A stretch of 20,533 nucleotides of DNA. It comes from a virus. Positions 1-9,237 of this stretch are shown piece after piece. Position 1 is the stretch's first letter; the number at the start of each line of letters is the position of its first letter. The stretch lies in IMG/VR virus record IMGVR_UViG_3300037585_000369, positions 1 to 20,533 of that record. One strand, written 5' to 3'. The notes beneath the pieces were generated by a model. It made no database searches and was not told the origin of the DNA. It was given only the letters and a program-made list of their open reading frames with translations. Made by a program: the position numbers and the translations under genes.

Positions 1-144
1 AGCAGCAGCAAAATTCATAGCAGCACCTTTCTCTAATTCTGCCTTCTCAGTCTGTACATCAGCTTCTAGTTGTTTTATCTCAGCTTTAGCAGATTCTATC
101 TGAGCCTTTAACTCTGCTATTCTTACATCTCTTGGATGTGCCAT
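1..144 (-). CDS. N-terminal part of a coiled-coil protein (runs off the window)
   Basis: The first 48 codons of a gene continuing beyond the left edge. It starts with ATG at 144, preceded by a strong AGGAGA ribosome site 7-8 nt upstream, and lies 15 nt after the stop of the 1343-aa ejection protein. The visible sequence opens MAHPRDVRIAELKAQI and is a run of A, E, K, L and Q with heptad-like spacing, so a coiled coil is likely. It would be the next gene of the late operon. Position after the ejection proteins fits a small structural, accessory or terminase-associated protein, but nothing visible identifies it. The start is well supported; the function is unknown. Confidence 0.75.
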   Translation of the reverse strand, partial: MAHPRDVRIAELKAQIESAKAEIKQLEADVQTEKAELEKGAAMNFAAA

Positions 145-159
145 ATCTTTCTCCTATTA

Positions 160-3100
160 TTATTTTCTACTGCCATATCTTGGGAATCCAAGACTTCCTA
201 GCATTGCTTTACCTGTGGCATCCCACAAATCTTCATCTTCTTTAATTGCTCTCTTAAAAGGTTGCATTGATATAGGTAAGCCTTTGCCAAAACCCCACCA
301 CATCATTTCTTTTGGGCTACCTCTGTCAAGACTCGGCCCGATATATCCCTTGTGTTTAAGAGAGATGTATTCTTTTCCTAATAATAACTCTAATGCAACT
401 TTTGGTGCAGCAGCAGTCTTATTCATAAAGGTTTGTGCTGGATGTGTTATCCAATGCATTGGTTCTGCTATCTGTTTTGATACCACATACTCTTCACCAT
501 TACCTAAATCAAGTCTACCTCTATACCAAAAATCTTGTATATCAAATTCTTTATCGTCATCTGCAAACATTTGGTGCATTGTATAAGCTACTACTGTTGT
601 TGAAATAACAGCCCTAGTCCAATAACCCATGTAAATATTCCATTCAGCCATCTCTTTTGGTGTTAATTTCTTACCTTTAGATATCTTTCCTACTAAATCT
701 TTAGTCATACCAAGCCCTCTAAATCCGATTCTAAGGTTTGATATTGTCCAGTCTGGCGAGAATAAAAACAAGTTAGATAATTTAGCTTTAGAAGGTGTAG
801 TCCATAAAGCAATCATATTATAGAAAATACCTTTGGGATTATCAGCATTTTGTATTGCTTTTGTCTGCCATTCCATAGCTAATTTAGAATGTCTTTGTCC
901 ACCGAAAGCATCATTAACAAATGCTGCTGCTGTAGATTTTGCTTCAGCATGGCTCATAGCTTCCCATTTACCTAAGTCTTTCCCACGAATCTTACTAAGT
1001 ATAGGCATGATTCTTGCAAGACCACGAGGTGTTGTCGACATCATTCTATCTTTCATGGTTAGATAAGCAAACATCTTACCCATATCATGTGTCTTATCCC
1101 AAGTTAATTTATCTAGTTTAGTTTGTACATAATCTAGTGGTTTAGCATATCTTTCCATTAGATTTTTAACAGTATTATAACCAGCATCTACATATTCACT
1201 AGCCTTAACGCCTATTTCTACGCCCTCTTCAGCCATCTCTTTAAGTATGGATGCACCTATTAACTCACCCTCTGCCTCTCTACCATGAACATTCTTTTTA
1301 AGAATTGGTTTACCTTTTGCGTCTAATCCATGACCTGCCCATTGACCTTTTACTATTTTATTAACCATTTTCATTCTTGCTCGACCTGCTGATGTTAATA
1401 ACTCACCACCAATACCAGCATAAATACCAGAGAAAACTAAAGATTGCATATGAAACAAAGAAAAAGAAACAGCCAATCTCTTCATTGCATTATTTACAAT
1501 TATAATTTTATTTACGATACCTTCAGTACCTATCTCTGGTTTATAAAAATCATCTAAAGACTTTTTAATTAATGGATGTATTAACTTTCCTTTAAGTGCT
1601 GGATGATTACTTCTTTGATATCCCAAGACATTTTCAGCATATTCTTCTAATGTCATTGCTCCTTTATCTGGTATATCAATTTTACGCTTAAACTCATTTG
1701 GCTTTATAATAACACTAAATGGATTTCTTCCATCTAATATAGCAGTTTGTTCTAATCGTCTGGTAATAGTTTTACCAGCAATAGCTTTAGACATTGACCT
1801 TGTATAAGCATCTAATATCTTAAAAACATCAGTTTCAAGGTCTGGATGAGTTTTAGCTAATACTTTTATATCTTCAATAAGCCTTCTAGGATTACTAAAT
1901 GTTGACACATCATCTAACTTAGAAGCATTTTTAGACTTTTGAAGCCTTCTAATAAATGCCTCAACTGATTCTGGTGTCTGTTTTTTATTTCTAAAAATGT
2001 GTGTTACATAGTCATTAATAAATTGTCTGTCTGTAAAGATACCTACTTCCTTCGCAACAGTTTCAAAGTTTTTCATTAAATCTCTATAAGCACGAATAGC
2101 ATTTTGTGCATCGGCAGATAGTTTATTCCTACCTTTAATGCCATATTCTATTCCATCTATTATCTTACTTTTTTTACTAAAATTTTCAACATAAGATAAA
2201 AAATCTAAAGAACTTATATCTGGATGCTTCCCTTTTAAAACTTGATGAAGAACAGATACAGTTTTACCAGCTTCCATCTGTAGAGTTTTCATTAAACCCT
2301 CACCTTCATTAGCCACTTTATACATTCTTAATCTAATCTTAGCTTGACTAACATTAATGCCCTTCATATTGCCTCTAATTAACAAACCAGCAGTAAGACC
2401 TAATAAACCACCCCATGTTTTATCTTCATCTGCAATAATAAGTCCAGTAACTCCACCAATAGCACCAGCTTTAACCATCTGTTTGGGTGTGGCTTTTGGT
2501 AAGTCTTTTATAACATTTTTAAATATATGTGAAAAAGAACTAGCATCTTTCATTACCTCACCTGCACCAATTAAATCATCAGCTAAGACTTGTTCTCTTT
2601 GTGTTCCCCATTTTTTTGATTTCGTAGAATTAATCCTAACTTCATCTCCTCCAAATTTCTTAGCTTCTGCCTTTAAAAACTCTGGATTTCTAGCCTCTAA
2701 TTCTCTTGCTGCTTCTTTTACAGCAATAGCACCAGCCTCTGCTTTAGTGTATTTTACTGAACCATCTTTATTTTTTTCAAGTAATAATTTCTTTTGAGCA
2801 ACAAGTATCTTTTTATCTAACTTATCAGAAAGTTTAGCATATGCTTTTTCAACTGACATACCAGCATCAGTCAAGTCCTTAATGAATTGATTATAAATAG
2901 TGCCTTTAACACCACTCTCATGGTCAACTAATGCTTGTAACCTACCTTTCCAGAACCTAGCTTTTGTAGCATTATCTAATCCCTTTGGCATTTGTGCTTT
3001 AGGGGGTCTAGTTGCATTATACTCTGGGTTTATATTATCAATATTAGGGTCAACAGGCTCACCAGTTGCATCTCTTTTAACTGGTGCATCTTCTACTACA

Positions 3101-4191
3101 GGCTCTTCATATTGCTTGGTTTTTGGGTTATATTTAAACCCTTTATTCTGAAGTTTAATATTTGCTAATTTCTGTTGCCAACCTTTTTCAAAACTTAGTA
3201 CGCCTTCACCACTAATTCCCTCTGATTTTGTCCACTTTAGATTAGGGTCTTGTAATGAATATTTAAGTTGTGCTATATTTTTTTCAGCATTTAAAGATGT
3301 CTGTCTATTTAATAACCAGCTTTCTTTTCCAATATTTTTAGATAGTCCACCAAAAGCAGAACCTAGTAAACTTCCTAAAGCAACACCTCTTTCTAAGTTT
3401 TCTTTTTTAATATGCCCTTTAAAAGTTAAGTCATGTAATGCTTCATAAACACCACCATAGGTAGCACCCTCAACACCTCTTCCAATAATTGCCCTACCTC
3501 TTTGCCCTTGTATGGCTTTAGACATAGTTTGTACATATTTAGGTTGTACTCTCAAAGCTAAACTTGCAAGTTGAACCGCCCTAGTTGTGCCTTGAGCAGC
3601 TAGTGCAGGTATTCTTAATAAACCTAACAATAATAACTCTGGGTCTTTTGCAACCATACCAACTACAGAACCAGCCATATATGCTGGGTCTTGCCAAGCT
3701 AATTTTGCAAATGCAGCCAAACCATTTAAGACACCAAGTTCTTCTTCTTCATATCCATATTTTCTTTGAACTTCAGATATGTCGCCATTTTCATTATCAT
3801 AAGCATCATACATATCTGTTTCAAATTTTTGCATGACTGAAAAATTAGCTTCTTTATCAGCTTGTTCTACTTCTGTTAAAGGTCTTAGTTTTTCAAGTTC
3901 TCTATGATATTGTTGTAAAGCCTGTGAATCTGTATAGCCCACCATTTGACCCCACTCTGCTACCTCTTCTTTAAACCAAGTATTCTTTTCTTCATCTTCA
4001 GTCTTAAAAAGATTTTCCCATGCTCTAAAAACTATAGATTGTGTATCATTAAAGCCTTCTTTAAATCCACCAAGTTCTTGATATTTGGGTGCTATATTTC
4101 TATAGTAATCAAGTGTTGCATCTCTTTCTTCTGGACTTTTATAAGAAGAAATAGCTACAAAACCAATACCATCTATATAGGTACTAGACAT
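160..4191 (-). CDS. Large internal virion / DNA-ejection protein (T7 gp16-like in size and position)
   Basis: A 1343-residue protein, the largest here, very close to T7 gp16 (about 1318 aa) and last of three ejection-type genes. In T7-like phages the equivalent sits in the head core and is ejected to form a conduit across the cell envelope. Visible features are an acidic, aromatic N-terminus, glycine-rich hydrophobic stretches near residues 230-285 and 577-607, a hydrophobic stretch near 905-930 and another near 1190-1205, with long charged helical regions between. The end is a conserved-looking tail with FPRYGSRK. I see no clear lytic transglycosylase motif at the N-terminus, unlike T7 gp16. 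It starts 1 nt after the preceding stop (TAATATG) with a weak Shine-Dalgarno, suggesting translational coupling. Assignment rests on size, composition and order. Confidence 0.75.
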   Translation of the reverse strand: MSSTYIDGIGFVAISSYKSPEERDATLDYYRNIAPKYQELGGFKEGFNDTQSIVFRAWENLFKTEDEEKNTWFKEEVAEWGQMVGYTDSQALQQYHRELEKLRPLTEVEQADKEANFSVMQKFETDMYDAYDNENGDISEVQRKYGYEEEELGVLNGLAAFAKLAWQDPAYMAGSVVGMVAKDPELLLLGLLRIPALAAQGTTRAVQLASLALRVQPKYVQTMSKAIQGQRGRAIIGRGVEGATYGGVYEALHDLTFKGHIKKENLERGVALGSLLGSAFGGLSKNIGKESWLLNRQTSLNAEKNIAQLKYSLQDPNLKWTKSEGISGEGVLSFEKGWQQKLANIKLQNKGFKYNPKTKQYEEPVVEDAPVKRDATGEPVDPNIDNINPEYNATRPPKAQMPKGLDNATKARFWKGRLQALVDHESGVKGTIYNQFIKDLTDAGMSVEKAYAKLSDKLDKKILVAQKKLLLEKNKDGSVKYTKAEAGAIAVKEAARELEARNPEFLKAEAKKFGGDEVRINSTKSKKWGTQREQVLADDLIGAGEVMKDASSFSHIFKNVIKDLPKATPKQMVKAGAIGGVTGLIIADEDKTWGGLLGLTAGLLIRGNMKGINVSQAKIRLRMYKVANEGEGLMKTLQMEAGKTVSVLHQVLKGKHPDISSLDFLSYVENFSKKSKIIDGIEYGIKGRNKLSADAQNAIRAYRDLMKNFETVAKEVGIFTDRQFINDYVTHIFRNKKQTPESVEAFIRRLQKSKNASKLDDVSTFSNPRRLIEDIKVLAKTHPDLETDVFKILDAYTRSMSKAIAGKTITRRLEQTAILDGRNPFSVIIKPNEFKRKIDIPDKGAMTLEEYAENVLGYQRSNHPALKGKLIHPLIKKSLDDFYKPEIGTEGIVNKIIIVNNAMKRLAVSFSLFHMQSLVFSGIYAGIGGELLTSAGRARMKMVNKIVKGQWAGHGLDAKGKPILKKNVHGREAEGELIGASILKEMAEEGVEIGVKASEYVDAGYNTVKNLMERYAKPLDYVQTKLDKLTWDKTHDMGKMFAYLTMKDRMMSTTPRGLARIMPILSKIRGKDLGKWEAMSHAEAKSTAAAFVNDAFGGQRHSKLAMEWQTKAIQNADNPKGIFYNMIALWTTPSKAKLSNLFLFSPDWTISNLRIGFRGLGMTKDLVGKISKGKKLTPKEMAEWNIYMGYWTRAVISTTVVAYTMHQMFADDDKEFDIQDFWYRGRLDLGNGEEYVVSKQIAEPMHWITHPAQTFMNKTAAAPKVALELLLGKEYISLKHKGYIGPSLDRGSPKEMMWWGFGKGLPISMQPFKRAIKEDEDLWDATGKAMLGSLGFPRYGSRK

Positions 4192-4192
4192 A

Positions 4193-5296
4193 TTATTTGT
4201 TCAGGTAATCCTGATACTCAGGCATATCGGGCATAAACCATGAAGCCATATCTGGTGTGTATTGAGATGCACCAGCAGCCATAGTAGATGATTCAGCATC
4301 ATTAGATTCGCTAGATTCTTTTGCTAATTTCTCTAATTGTGCTTTCTTTTCTTTTAAGAGTTCTAATCTAACTTTATCAACCTCTGATAAACTATCTTGA
4401 TTTCTATCTAGTATAATTTTTAAATTTCTATTAACATCTTCAAGAACATAATTAGAAATTATCTTTCTTTGAGCAATCACCATATTATCAGTTTCATCTA
4501 AACCTTTTGCTACATAACCTTCAATTACAGTAAGACCAGAAGGGTCAGAATCATCATCACCTTGAGTACCACCCATAATTGCCTGTGTCATAAAATTAGA
4601 CAGTTCTACATTACCATGATGACCTATCCATTCTAAGAAATCCTTAGTCATAGCAGCATCATCATTCATTAAAGTGGCTAGTTCGTCTTTAGTCGTACCA
4701 TCATATTTTTTAGAATTTGACCATTGGTCAAACAAGTTCTCTAAATCGCCTTGATACCTCTTTCTTTCATCTTTATATGCATTATAGGTATCATAGTGTC
4801 CATCCTCTCTGTTATAAGGTTTTACTAAATTATCTTCTCCAAGATATGAAAAATAGCTATTCATAAACTTTGTACTTAATACTTGAGTAGATAAAGCACT
4901 ACCTAAATTCTTATACAAATCTGCACTAGGAGCATTAGCTTTTGTTGTTGCTGCATTTGCTGTCTTAGTAGCATTAGCCACACCTCTAACTTCCATTGCT
5001 AAATCTGTAAGACCTGCTGCTTGTAAGTCATTAGCTACTGCTTCCAATTCCTCTGGTGTTCTAGGGTCTGGATGTTTTCTCATAATCTCATCAATCAAAT
5101 TTTGTTTTTGCATCAATGGGTCTTGACCACCAAGCATCATACCAAGCCCTCTACCAGCCATATCACCCTGTAAACCAGCACTTGCTGCCATTCCAGCATA
5201 TTTAGGTTGACTCATTCGCCCCCATCCAAATGCTTGGTCTTGCATTGATTTATTAATGCCAGAGATTGTGTCGTAACGATTTGTTAATAAACCCAT
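4193..5296 (-). CDS. Internal virion / ejection protein, middle gene of three
   Basis: A 367-aa protein between the 389-aa and 1343-aa ejection-type genes, the place occupied by gp15 in T7, although much shorter than T7 gp15 (about 747 aa). The N-terminal 55 residues are rich in Gly, Met and Ala (a GMMLGGQDP segment follows), then a helical region containing HPDPRTPEELEAV, an acidic central part, and a helical charged C-terminal third (about 275-330) likely to form a coiled coil. No catalytic motif is visible. The ATG follows the previous stop after 2 nt, and the AGGAG ribosome site is inside the last codons of that gene, so the two are coupled. The role as an ejected core protein is inferred from context. 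Confidence 0.65.
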   Translation of the reverse strand: MGLLTNRYDTISGINKSMQDQAFGWGRMSQPKYAGMAASAGLQGDMAGRGLGMMLGGQDPLMQKQNLIDEIMRKHPDPRTPEELEAVANDLQAAGLTDLAMEVRGVANATKTANAATTKANAPSADLYKNLGSALSTQVLSTKFMNSYFSYLGEDNLVKPYNREDGHYDTYNAYKDERKRYQGDLENLFDQWSNSKKYDGTTKDELATLMNDDAAMTKDFLEWIGHHGNVELSNFMTQAIMGGTQGDDDSDPSGLTVIEGYVAKGLDETDNMVIAQRKIISNYVLEDVNRNLKIILDRNQDSLSEVDKVRLELLKEKKAQLEKLAKESSESNDAESSTMAAGASQYTPDMASWFMPDMPEYQDYLNK

Positions 5297-5298
5297 TA

Positions 5299-6468
5299 TT
5301 ATCTCCTCAAGTATTTATTCGTTAATTCTCTTACCATAACCTTATAATCACTAAGGGCTTTAGGATTATCTTTATCTTCTTTAATCATATCAAATATAGG
5401 TTTAAGGTAATCATCCCAAATCTCTTTATACAATGCTTTGGAGTTTTCTTTCTTATTAATTTCTTCAACAATCTTAGGTGCTGTTGCTCTATATCTACCA
5501 AAAGAAGCAGTAAAGGTTGGAAGAGCAGTAAACATATAATCTCTCCAATCTTCAAATATTCTAAGACCCTCTTCACCAATTGATTGTGTAGTTGCTGTAG
5601 CAATATATGAACCAAGCATACCACCACCACCTCCACCACCAGCCATACCCATAGCATCCCAAAGACCTTTTCTCTTAGCACCTTGTTCTATTCCCATTAG
5701 ATTAGCAATATTTGCTGAAGCATCACTAACTCCACCTACATTACCAATAGCTATAGAGCCTCCTTGTTGAGTACCAGACTGTATGTATGGTATTTGAGCA
5801 CCACCCATAGCCATAGCTGTGGCTAAATCTCCAGAACCTCTGGCTCTTTCTAAATCCATCATATTTTGTGATTGCATCATAGCATCATTAAAGTCTTGAG
5901 CATTAGAGCGTTGTATTGATTCTTCTACTTGACCATATATTCCAGCACCACCAGTTGAACCCAACATACCTTTGGCTGCTAATGCCTCCATTGTTTGATT
6001 TCTTAACTCTTCTTGTTCTGGTTGTTTAAGTGCTAGATTCTGGTCATATAAATACTGTTGCATTTCATATGGGTCAGCACCCATACCAGCAACTCTATCA
6101 TTTGACAATCCTTGACGAGCAAGTAGGGCATCATATCGTGCTTGTAATTCTGGCGACAACCTCTCGGTTATCATCTTGTTTTCGTAATCTATATCTGTTG
6201 TACCTAGAGTATTATCAGATGAATAACCAGCAGACATCTCTCCAATCTTATCCATGAGAGCCATTTGTCGGTCATAATCATCCCAAGCAAAACCTACATT
6301 ACTGCCACCACCACCACCACCCATAGGGATTTTTATAGTTCCAGTTTTCCTTGGACTACCATGGTCAAATTTCCATCCTTTTGTGCCATCTCTGTTTATT
6401 ACATTAGCACGATTTTTATTACCATAAGCTGCTAATTGGTAACCTGCATCATTTTTACTTTGTGCCAT
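5299..6468 (-). CDS. Internal virion / ejection protein, first gene of three
   Basis: A 389-aa protein rich in Gly, Ala, Met and Gln, first of the three genes that look like a podoviral ejection set (T7 gp14 position; T7 gp14 is about 196 aa). It has a polyglycine stretch at residues 50-55 and a second glycine run near 273-279 followed by a small hydrophobic, Thr/Ala-rich segment that could insert into or lie on a membrane. Residues about 130-225 are helical and rich in Gln, Met and Glu, as in proteins packed in the capsid core. The C-terminal 100 residues are charged and helical. The start has an AGGAGAT site just upstream. Function is inferred from composition and gene order. Confidence 0.6.
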   Translation of the reverse strand: MAQSKNDAGYQLAAYGNKNRANVINRDGTKGWKFDHGSPRKTGTIKIPMGGGGGGSNVGFAWDDYDRQMALMDKIGEMSAGYSSDNTLGTTDIDYENKMITERLSPELQARYDALLARQGLSNDRVAGMGADPYEMQQYLYDQNLALKQPEQEELRNQTMEALAAKGMLGSTGGAGIYGQVEESIQRSNAQDFNDAMMQSQNMMDLERARGSGDLATAMAMGGAQIPYIQSGTQQGGSIAIGNVGGVSDASANIANLMGIEQGAKRKGLWDAMGMAGGGGGGGMLGSYIATATTQSIGEEGLRIFEDWRDYMFTALPTFTASFGRYRATAPKIVEEINKKENSKALYKEIWDDYLKPIFDMIKEDKDNPKALSDYKVMVRELTNKYLRR

Positions 6469-6480
6469 TTCTATCTCCTA

Positions 6481-7185
6481 TTAAACTATTCCTAGTGTTC
6501 TTACAACACCACCGCCACCAGCACCACCAGTACCATTATCACCTGGGGTATTTGAATAACCATCACCACCTGCACCACCTGCACCTGTAACTATATCTAA
6601 ATAATCTGTTACATCTACAATAGTATATGTAGTTGAGTAGTAACTTCCAGCACCACCACCATTACCACCACCACCTTGATTGGTATTACCAGCACCATTA
6701 CCGCCACCACCAGAGGCATAACCACCACTAGCACCAGAAGGTCTTAGTGCTGGTTCTACTTGGTGTGTACTTCCAGCACCACCACTATAAGCACCTAAGT
6801 TTCCTTGAGTACCAAAACTTGCTCCAGTACCACCAGTTGTTGAACCTGTTTCACCAGACCCACCAGCTCCTCCAGCAGCAGAGAAGGTTGTTCTAACTGT
6901 GCCATTGGCTTGTTTTACATAAACATAAGTAGTACCACCAGCAACTCCTACAGGTGCATTTTCATCACCACCATCACCTCCACCTCCAGCACCAGCTATT
7001 TCAATAGTAATTTGACTTAATCTATCATCTAACTGTTCAGTTGTATTTGAAGTATATGTGTTAGCAGTTGGTGTATATTCTGTCCAAATCTTTGTTCCAT
7101 TTAACCAAACATTTGCCATCTCAGTACCATTAAAGCTAACTGTATGACCAGTTAATTCACTACCATTAAAGTAAATACTTCCCAT
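6481..7185 (-). CDS. Glycine-rich tail adhesin-like protein
   Basis: A 234-aa protein with about 27% glycine by hand count. The N-terminus has three short units with an NGSE/NGTE/NGTK core (YFNGSELTG, SFNGTEMAN, WLNGTKIW), a module often found at the start of phage tail and surface proteins. A short linker leads to IEIAGAGGGG and then glycine clusters up to the end, interrupted by Tyr/Thr/Val strands and a hydrophobic segment (TIVDVTDYLDIV). Glycine runs of this kind build the packed polyglycine helices of distal fibre adhesins such as phage S16 gp38; whether this protein folds that way is inference. It lies between a fibre-like protein (upstream) and the ejection genes (downstream). A receptor-binding role is likely but unproven. 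Confidence 0.6.
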   Translation of the reverse strand: MGSIYFNGSELTGHTVSFNGTEMANVWLNGTKIWTEYTPTANTYTSNTTEQLDDRLSQITIEIAGAGGGGDGGDENAPVGVAGGTTYVYVKQANGTVRTTFSAAGGAGGSGETGSTTGGTGASFGTQGNLGAYSGGAGSTHQVEPALRPSGASGGYASGGGGNGAGNTNQGGGGNGGGAGSYYSTTYTIVDVTDYLDIVTGAGGAGGDGYSNTPGDNGTGGAGGGGVVRTLGIV

Positions 7186-7186
7186 A

Positions 7187-7597
7187 TTAGGTAGTAACTA
7201 TATACAAATCTCCACCAGAGGTGTAAATCTGTGCATGTCCATATACATTCTGAGCAGAGCGTAATGCAGCGTGAACTGTTACATCTGCATCTATTGCTGC
7301 TTGTACCATGGCTGTACTAGCTGCTTGTGTTGTATTTGTTGAAGTTGCAGCAGTAGGTATAGTTGGTATTCCAGTTACAGTAAGTGTTTCTCCTACTGTA
7401 AGTGTTCCTGCTACTGTTCCATTATCTAATGAAAAACTTTCACCTGCATCTCCATTTAAGTCTGCTTTAGAATTTATTGCTGTTCTTACTGCTGAAAATT
7501 CTGTATTAAAATCTGCTCCAGATATTACTTTGTTAGCATCTGAATCTGCTAAAGCATCTTTGCCAGACCATGCTACTGCTATAGTGTAATCACTCAT
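7187..7597 (-). CDS. Tail fibre-like / tail-tip protein
   Basis: A 136-aa protein whose first half carries the phage fibre pattern of an acidic-aromatic start followed by ISGADFNTEFSAVRTAINSK, then KADLNGD and beta-repeat text (GTVAGTLTVGETLTVTG). A Thr/Ala-rich segment with STAMVQAAI follows, a pattern common in fibres and tail-collar proteins, and the protein ends in a Tyr/Ile/Thr strand. It is the first gene after the tail nozzle and overlaps it by 4 nt (ATGA), so translation is coupled. It could be the attachment or shaft protein that carries the glycine-rich adhesin encoded next. It is short for a complete fibre. Confidence 0.6.
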   Translation of the reverse strand: MSDYTIAVAWSGKDALADSDANKVISGADFNTEFSAVRTAINSKADLNGDAGESFSLDNGTVAGTLTVGETLTVTGIPTIPTAATSTNTTQAASTAMVQAAIDADVTVHAALRSAQNVYGHAQIYTSGGDLYIVTT

Positions 7598-9237
7598 CTT
7601 ATTTTCCCTTGTTTATGTAAAATTGCTAAATCTTGTATAGAAGCATCATAACCATTGCTTACTATTGCCATGTTAATTTTTAAGTGTTTCGCACTTCCTG
7701 TTAACGCTGTTTTATACTCTTCTAACCCATAGACAGGAGTATAAGTAGAATTACTAGGGTGTGTGGCTGCAACATGAGTATGTGTGGCTGTTGTTGCTCC
7801 ATACAAAGAACTAGAAGCACCCCACAAAGCTGGAGTTCCTGTTGTTGCTGGTGCTAAATTTATTATTGTAGTAGTAGATGGATTTATATTAAAATCTTTA
7901 TACCACTTTATTCCCAAAGTTGCACCAGAACCACCCTCCAAAATCAACATCATTCTTTTTAATAAAGATGCAGACATAGTTTCACCCATTGGAATCCATA
8001 TAGATGATATATCAGCAGTAAATGGGGCATTAGTATATGAAGCAGCACTTGAAACCCAAGCTAAATCTGTATCAAAATAACCCTCATAACCAGCAATACT
8101 TCCATCTTTTTGTCCGACTAATAAACCACTATATAAAATTGTATCAATCATACTAGCTGGTTCTCTATCTGAATTAAAAGACCAAGTAGTTATTCTAGGT
8201 GTTCTTTGAGGTGTTGCGTGTTTAAAATCAAATATATAAGTAATATTTTTATCAGTAAAGGTCAGAATATATATTCCTTCATTCTCTAAATAAACTGATT
8301 TTATTACTTTATTACTTTGACCTATGTTTCTAATAATTGTGTCTTTAATGTTTAAAGATAAATCTTGCATAGGTAGCTTATCTTTTTCTGTAGTACGAGC
8401 AAGTGAACGCAAACCTGTTGCTGATAAGAAAACTAAATCATCACCAATAGCTTGTACTGTATCTCTACTTACTAAACCAATACCTTTAATAACTTCGTCA
8501 AGTGCTAATGTTCCACCCGACTCTGGGTTATTATAAACAACAATATTATTCTTACCAAATATAATTAACTTACCATAGAATGGTGCTATTGCAACTATTT
8601 CATCTGTTCCCCATACTGTTTTTAAGTCAATATAACCAGAGCCAGAACCAGTCCAATCATCTCCATCTAGTAAAACTGAGTAAAATAACACATCTGGGGC
8701 TTCTGTAACTCCTCCTACCCAAAGTTTTCCATAGAAACCCATACCACAACTAGGGTCAAATAGCGTAGATATTGTTGCAGGGTCAGTTGCATGAGCAGTC
8801 CACTTTGCACCAGAACCTAAAGAACCATCATATCTTTGAGGCACAACACCTGTATGAAAACAATGTAATCTATTATTGAAATTCACAAATTGCCAATCAC
8901 CTGTTGTACTTCCTACTGTATGTTTAACATCAGCACCACTAGCAGGGAAAGCAGCATTTGGAGCAGTAAAATCCATTGTATAAATACTTGTACCATAACT
9001 CGCAAATATCTTATTTGTTCCTTGGTCGTTGTGTTCTATCATAGAACCAATAGCTGTACCAGTTGGAACTACTTTTTGCTTTAATCCTTTTCTAAGAGAT
9101 ATTCTTCCAGACTCCCTAAGAACTACATTATCAGCTTTAGTAAGCCAAGAAGGGTCTAGTGTTGCTGGATTACTTTGAGTATTAAGTCCATTAACACCGA
9201 AATTGATTAGTGGTTGATATGTTAAAGGCTTTGCCAT
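7594..9237 (-). CDS. Tail nozzle protein (P22 gp10 / T7 gp12-like)
   Basis: A 547-aa beta-rich protein. The N-terminus has the typical FGVNGLNTQSNP opening followed by a segment mentioning ADNVVLRESGRISLRKG, as seen in short-tail nozzle or packaged-DNA stabilisation proteins. Around residues 253-279 it carries GLVSRDTVQAIGDDLVFLS followed by a GLRSL motif, the most recognisable signature of this family. Repeating blade-like strands (KLWVGG, GKLIIFGKNNIVVY) fit the beta-propeller of these nozzles. The nozzle closes the tail end and interacts with fibres. It begins with a 1-nt overlap (TAATG) to the adaptor gene just upstream, matching the adaptor-nozzle order of podoviruses. Confidence 0.8.
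   Translation of the reverse strand: MAKPLTYQPLINFGVNGLNTQSNPATLDPSWLTKADNVVLRESGRISLRKGLKQKVVPTGTAIGSMIEHNDQGTNKIFASYGTSIYTMDFTAPNAAFPASGADVKHTVGSTTGDWQFVNFNNRLHCFHTGVVPQRYDGSLGSGAKWTAHATDPATISTLFDPSCGMGFYGKLWVGGVTEAPDVLFYSVLLDGDDWTGSGSGYIDLKTVWGTDEIVAIAPFYGKLIIFGKNNIVVYNNPESGGTLALDEVIKGIGLVSRDTVQAIGDDLVFLSATGLRSLARTTEKDKLPMQDLSLNIKDTIIRNIGQSNKVIKSVYLENEGIYILTFTDKNITYIFDFKHATPQRTPRITTWSFNSDREPASMIDTILYSGLLVGQKDGSIAGYEGYFDTDLAWVSSAASYTNAPFTADISSIWIPMGETMSASLLKRMMLILEGGSGATLGIKWYKDFNINPSTTTIINLAPATTGTPALWGASSSLYGATTATHTHVAATHPSNSTYTPVYGLEEYKTALTGSAKHLKINMAIVSNGYDASIQDLAILHKQGKIR

Noticed and set aside
2357-2797. Plus-strand open frame of 146 codons inside the 1343-aa gene
   Set aside because: Low-complexity Pro/Ser/Phe/Ala text with no motif and no upstream signals; antisense shadow.
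5385-5681. Second minus-strand frame inside the 389-aa gene
   Set aside because: Leu/Val-rich overlapping frame without a ribosome site; the longer frame has good start signals and coupling to its neighbours.
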